From positions 1 through 64,000 of the forward strand of contig JADIYJ010000006.1 in the NCBI GenBank assembly GCA_016705325.1: 64,000 bases of DNA, written 5' to 3'. Position 1 is the first letter of the stretch, and each line of letters starts with the position of its first letter. This stretch comes from Pseudomonadota bacterium. Its GTDB lineage: Bacteria; Pseudomonadota; Gammaproteobacteria; Steroidobacterales; Steroidobacteraceae. Positions 60,861 through 64,000 of the stretch are shown here, piece by piece. Below the pieces are notes generated by a model. That model saw only the letters and a program-made list of their open reading frames with translations. It made no database searches and was not told where the DNA came from. The position numbers and the translations under genes are program-made.

Positions 60861-63527
60861 GTGGATTCCTACAAGATGTTCATCAATGGCGAGCAAGTCG
60901 ACGCCATCGGCGGCAACACCTCTTCGCTGACAGACCCCGGCACGGGAGAAATCTTTGCCAGTGTCCCGAGCGGCGACGAACGCGACGTGGACCTGGCCGT
61001 CCGCGCCGCGCGTGGCGCCTTCGACAGCGGCGTGTGGAGCGGCTTGTCGCCGGCGGCGCGGGCCAGGATCATCATCTGCTTCGCGGACCTGGTCGAGGCG
61101 AACAGCGGCCGCATCGCCCTCGCCGACAGCCGCAGCATGGGGGCCACGCCGGCCTGGGTAGGCGGCGGACTCTGGGTGGCCGCGAACTCCATGCGCAACC
61201 TGGCCTGGTATGCGGCCAACCGGTTCCAGTGGGAAGAGGAAGTGCCGGTCTCCGGCAGCGTGTACGCCTACGGCAGCAACGTGATCCGCCGCGAGCCGAT
61301 CGGCGTCGTGGCCGCGATTGCGCCGTGGAACGCGCCTTACATGATGGCGCTGTGGAAGATCGTGCACGCGCTGGCCACGGGCAACACGATCGTGCTGAAG
61401 CCCGCTTCCACAACCCCGCTGTCGGCGCTGATCGTGGCCGGGCTCGCGAACCAGGCCGGCATCCCGCGCGGCGTCCTGAACGTCATCACCGGCCCCGGCG
61501 GCTCGGTGGGCGAATCCCTGTGCCTGCACCCGCTCGTCGACAAGGTGTCGCTCACCGGCAGCAGCGAGGTGGGCAAGCGCATCATGTCGCTGGCCGCGGG
61601 CACGCTGAAGCAGGTGTCGCTCGAACTCGGCGGCAAGTCCGCGAGCATCGTCTGCGACGATGCCGACCTCGACGTTGTGGTCGACGGCGCGCTGGCCGGC
61701 AATTTCGCCAACGCGGGCCAGATCTGCATCTCGGCCTCGCGCCTGCTCGTTGCCCGGCCCGTCTATGCCGAGGTGGTCGAGCGCCTTGCGCACCGTATCC
61801 GCGACATCAAGGTCGGCTACCAGCTCATGCCGGACACCAGGATGGGCCCGCTCGCGACCGTGAAGCAGTTCGAGACCGTGCAGAAGTACGTCGAGACCGG
61901 CAAGGCCGAAGGCGCGCGGGTGGTCTGCGGCGGCCGACCGCTCAAGCTGCCCGGCTTCGAGGGCGGCTGCTACTTCGAGCCGACGATCTTCGCCGACGTG
62001 AACAACTCGATGCGCATCGCGCGGGAGGAAATCTTCGGGCCGGTGCTCGTCGTCATCCCGTTCGACACGGACGACGAGGCGGTAGCGATCGCCAACGACA
62101 GCGACTACGGGCTGGCGGGTGCCGTGTGGTCGCGCAACCCCGAGCGCGCGCGCAACATCGCCAACCGCGTCCGGACCGGCACGATGTGGATCAACGACGT
62201 GGCGGTGCTGTCGGACTTCCTGCCGTTCGGCGGCTACAAGGCCAGCGGCATCGGCCGCGAGTTCGGCGACGAGGGCCTGAAGTCATACACCCAGACCAAG
62301 GCCATCTATACCTCGAACGAGGGCACGGCCAACCGCTCGACGTTCAAGTCCGTCCTGAATTATCCGCCGAGCGCCGCCTTCGGCTTCTACCAGCCGACGA
62401 AGATCGTCTGCGGCCCCCGTTCCATCGCTAACCTGTCGAACGAACTGCGCCAGCTCGGCGCCCGGCGCGCCGTCGTCATCACGGACCGCGGCGTGCGTGC
62501 GGCAGGCATCGTCGACGAAGTGCAACGCGCCGGCGGCGACCGGATCGCGGGCGTGTTCGACGGCGTCGTGCCAGACCCGACGTACGAGTGCGCGGACGCG
62601 GCCCTCGATTACTGCCGGGCGGTGGGCGCGGACGCCATCGTCAGCCTGGGCGGCGGCAGCTCGATCGACGCGGCCAAGCTCACGCTGGTGGCGCTCAGCA
62701 ACGGCGGCTCGGCCATCGAGAACATGGGACTGCTGCGGCTCGACCGGCCGCTGCTGCCGCACGTCGCGATCCCGACGACCCACGGCACGGGCAGCGAGGT
62801 GACGCTGGGCGCCGTGATCACCAACGCGCAGCTGCACCGCAAGTTCTTCGTGGCGGACTTCCACCTGATCCCGAAGGTTGCGATCCTCGATCCGACCCTC
62901 GTCACCGGGCTGCCGAAGCCGGTCACGATCGGCACCGGGCTCGACGCCCTGACGCATGCCATCGAAGGACTGGTCACGCCCGCCGCGAACCCGATCACGA
63001 CGGCCACCGGCCTGCAGTCGGTCCGGCTGATCGCGGAGCACCTGCCCCGCGTCGTCGCCGATGGCAACGACCTCGAGTCGCGGCAGGGCATGCTCGTCGC
63101 CTCGACGCTGGCCGGCATCACGCTCGGCCCGGGCCTGGGCATCGCGCACGCTTTCGCGCACACGGTCGGCGCGCTGTTCGGCGTCCACCACGGCACGGGC
63201 TGCGGAATCGGGCTGCTGCAGGCGATGAGGTTCAACCGCGAGCATGCCACGACGGCGCTCGGGCAGGTGGCGCAGGCACTCGGCGTGGATACGCGCGGCA
63301 TGACGGACCTGCAGGCCGCCGACGCCGCGACGGCCGCCGTCGAAGCGCTGATGCAGAAGATCGGTGCGCCGATGCGGCTGCGCGACCTCGGTATCGACCC
63401 GGGCCAGATCCAGGCGCGCCTGCCCGAGATCATCGGCGGCACCATGAGCGATCTCAACTGCGGCTCCAACCCGCGGCCGGTCGTCGATCCGCACGCGGTG
63501 GCGGAGCTGGTCGCCGCGGCGATCTAG
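60861..63527 (+). CDS. Aldehyde dehydrogenase fused to iron-containing alcohol dehydrogenase
   Basis: 888 residues. Residues 1-485 are a classical NAD(P)-dependent aldehyde dehydrogenase with Asn157 (PWN), Lys180, the general base Glu255 (LELGGKS) and nucleophile Cys289 (NAGQICIS). After a short linker, residues about 505-888 are an iron-dependent alcohol dehydrogenase with GGGSSIDAAKL, the metal ligands in DALTHAIE and the two histidines in AHAFAHTVGALFGVHHG. AdhE has a similar order but its aldehyde domain is CoA-acylating; this one is the non-acylating type. It could convert an alcohol to a carboxylate in one chain. The GTG at 60861 has an AAGAGGG site; an ATG at 60837 is the alternative. 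Confidence 0.85.
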   Translation: MDSYKMFINGEQVDAIGGNTSSLTDPGTGEIFASVPSGDERDVDLAVRAARGAFDSGVWSGLSPAARARIIICFADLVEANSGRIALADSRSMGATPAWVGGGLWVAANSMRNLAWYAANRFQWEEEVPVSGSVYAYGSNVIRREPIGVVAAIAPWNAPYMMALWKIVHALATGNTIVLKPASTTPLSALIVAGLANQAGIPRGVLNVITGPGGSVGESLCLHPLVDKVSLTGSSEVGKRIMSLAAGTLKQVSLELGGKSASIVCDDADLDVVVDGALAGNFANAGQICISASRLLVARPVYAEVVERLAHRIRDIKVGYQLMPDTRMGPLATVKQFETVQKYVETGKAEGARVVCGGRPLKLPGFEGGCYFEPTIFADVNNSMRIAREEIFGPVLVVIPFDTDDEAVAIANDSDYGLAGAVWSRNPERARNIANRVRTGTMWINDVAVLSDFLPFGGYKASGIGREFGDEGLKSYTQTKAIYTSNEGTANRSTFKSVLNYPPSAAFGFYQPTKIVCGPRSIANLSNELRQLGARRAVVITDRGVRAAGIVDEVQRAGGDRIAGVFDGVVPDPTYECADAALDYCRAVGADAIVSLGGGSSIDAAKLTLVALSNGGSAIENMGLLRLDRPLLPHVAIPTTHGTGSEVTLGAVITNAQLHRKFFVADFHLIPKVAILDPTLVTGLPKPVTIGTGLDALTHAIEGLVTPAANPITTATGLQSVRLIAEHLPRVVADGNDLESRQGMLVASTLAGITLGPGLGIAHAFAHTVGALFGVHHGTGCGIGLLQAMRFNREHATTALGQVAQALGVDTRGMTDLQAADAATAAVEALMQKIGAPMRLRDLGIDPGQIQARLPEIIGGTMSDLNCGSNPRPVVDPHAVAELVAAAI

Positions 63528-63534
63528 CGGCGGT

Positions 63535-63563
63535 GCAGACCGGGGCGCCGGCCCCGGTTCTGC
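63535..63563 (+). terminator. Strong hairpin after the dehydrogenase fusion gene
   Basis: GCAGACCGGGGC pairs with GCCCCGGTTCTGC around a GCCG loop, with one bulged base. Flanking GGCGGTG and CACCGCC can extend it. There is no T-tract. It starts eight bases after the stop codon and probably ends the transcript. Confidence 0.5.
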
Positions 63564-63671
63564 TCGCCGCACCGCCCCGGCCGCTTTGTCAGCGCTTCTA
63601 CGGAGACGCCGGCGGGATGTACACGCTACACTGGCGGTGGGCAACAGCGCATCAGTCAGGGGGATCTAGCT

Positions 63672-64000
63672 GTGCGGCGAGACGTCGTAGGCCTGGGTTT
63701 CGTGGCACTGACCATCGCCATCGCGGTGTTCGCCTTCTCACCACGCTCCACGCCGCCCCTTGCAGCCACGCGGATTCCCGTCGACCGCATGCGAATCCTC
63801 TCGCTTGCCAGCGCCGGCGACGCACTCGTGGCGGGCGGCGAACTCGGGTACCTGCTGCGCTCCACCGATGCCGGCAAGAGCTGGCAGGTCGCGAAGGTCG
63901 ATCCAGAGCGGTTCGCCACCATCACGGCGATCCGCTTCACCGACGCGAACCACGGCATGGCGGTCGGACACGAGGGGCAGATCCTGCGCACCGTTGACGG
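63672..64000 (+). CDS. Ycf48-like beta-propeller protein, N-terminal part (runs off window)
   Basis: The first 109 residues from a GTG at 63672, which follows AGGGGG. A hydrophobic segment (VVGLGFVALTIAIAVFAFS) acts as signal or anchor. Then come WD/BNR-type repeats: LRSTDAGKSWQVAKVD and HGMAVGHEGQILRTVDG, the pattern of Ycf48/photosystem-assembly-like propellers. In non-photosynthetic proteobacteria such genes often stand next to an MMPL/RND transporter, commonly in steroid or lipid loci; that neighbour would lie beyond the window. The reading frame is open to the end. Confidence 0.7.
   Translation, partial: MRRDVVGLGFVALTIAIAVFAFSPRSTPPLAATRIPVDRMRILSLASAGDALVAGGELGYLLRSTDAGKSWQVAKVDPERFATITAIRFTDANHGMAVGHEGQILRTVD

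Noticed and set aside
1..64000. CRISPR arrays, tRNA or rRNA genes, prophage
   Set aside because: No regularly spaced direct repeats, no cloverleaf-like sequence in any gap, no ribosomal RNA motifs and no phage structural genes were seen.

Overview
The window is about 64 kb of GC-rich (by eye roughly two-thirds G+C) bacterial DNA with short intergenic gaps. The best-recognised proteins are proteobacterial: a 3-alpha-hydroxysteroid dehydrogenase very like HsdA of Comamonas, a two-domain fatty acyl-CoA reductase very like the Marinobacter enzyme, wax ester synthases, phasins and TonB-dependent receptors. A steroid- and lipid-degrading gammaproteobacterium (a Steroidobacter/Nevskiales-type organism or a relative) fits best. 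The genus cannot be fixed from the sequence.

Layout. (1) 0-6.3 kb, minus strand: a steroid C/D-ring (HIP) catabolic operon with IpdA, IpdB, a DUF35 protein plus SCP-x-type thiolase, IpdC, EchA20-like and FadE30-like genes. (2) 6.6-19 kb: membrane protein, TonB receptor, SDR, acyl-CoA ligase, a pair of acyl-CoA dehydrogenases, HsdA, a cytochrome P450 and a BaiCD-like Fe-S flavoenzyme. (3) 19-32 kb: storage and wax block, with a lipase-like hydrolase, hemerythrin protein, phasin, TetR, three tandem WS/DGAT genes, an SDR, a FadD19-like ligase and a bifunctional fatty acyl-CoA reductase translationally coupled to a serine hydrolase. (4) 33-42 kb: a sulfatase convergent with a five-gene operon (fused acyl-CoA dehydrogenase, esterase, lipocalin-like protein, APH-type kinase, second lipocalin-like protein). 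(5) 42-55 kb: two paralogous TonB receptors, a second esterase copy, TetR, a low-GC nucleoside-hydrolase gene, a cupin protein, and a graveyard of IS1182, IS4, SDR and phaR remnants. (6) 55-64 kb: fadB/fadA with a divergent regulator, a phasin, a LuxR-type regulator, an unusual aldehyde dehydrogenase-iron alcohol dehydrogenase fusion, and the start of a Ycf48-like protein.

How it works together. TonB receptors, esterases and the sulfatase can capture and unmask hydrophobic substrates. HsdA, the P450, the flavoenzyme, the CoA ligases, the acyl-CoA dehydrogenases and the IpdABC/EchA20 set can degrade a steroid nucleus and side chain. FadBA completes beta-oxidation. The reductase, WS/DGATs and phasins can store surplus acyl-CoA as wax esters or PHA.

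Two window-wide signals stand out. A dyad GTCC-N4-GGAC, usually followed by GATGCC, recurs about 50-65 bases upstream of several of these operons, including the divergent promoter of the LuxR-type regulator. It looks like the operator of one regulon. Separately, six single-base frameshifts, mostly at short homopolymers, break otherwise intact genes and look more like residual assembly error than decay.
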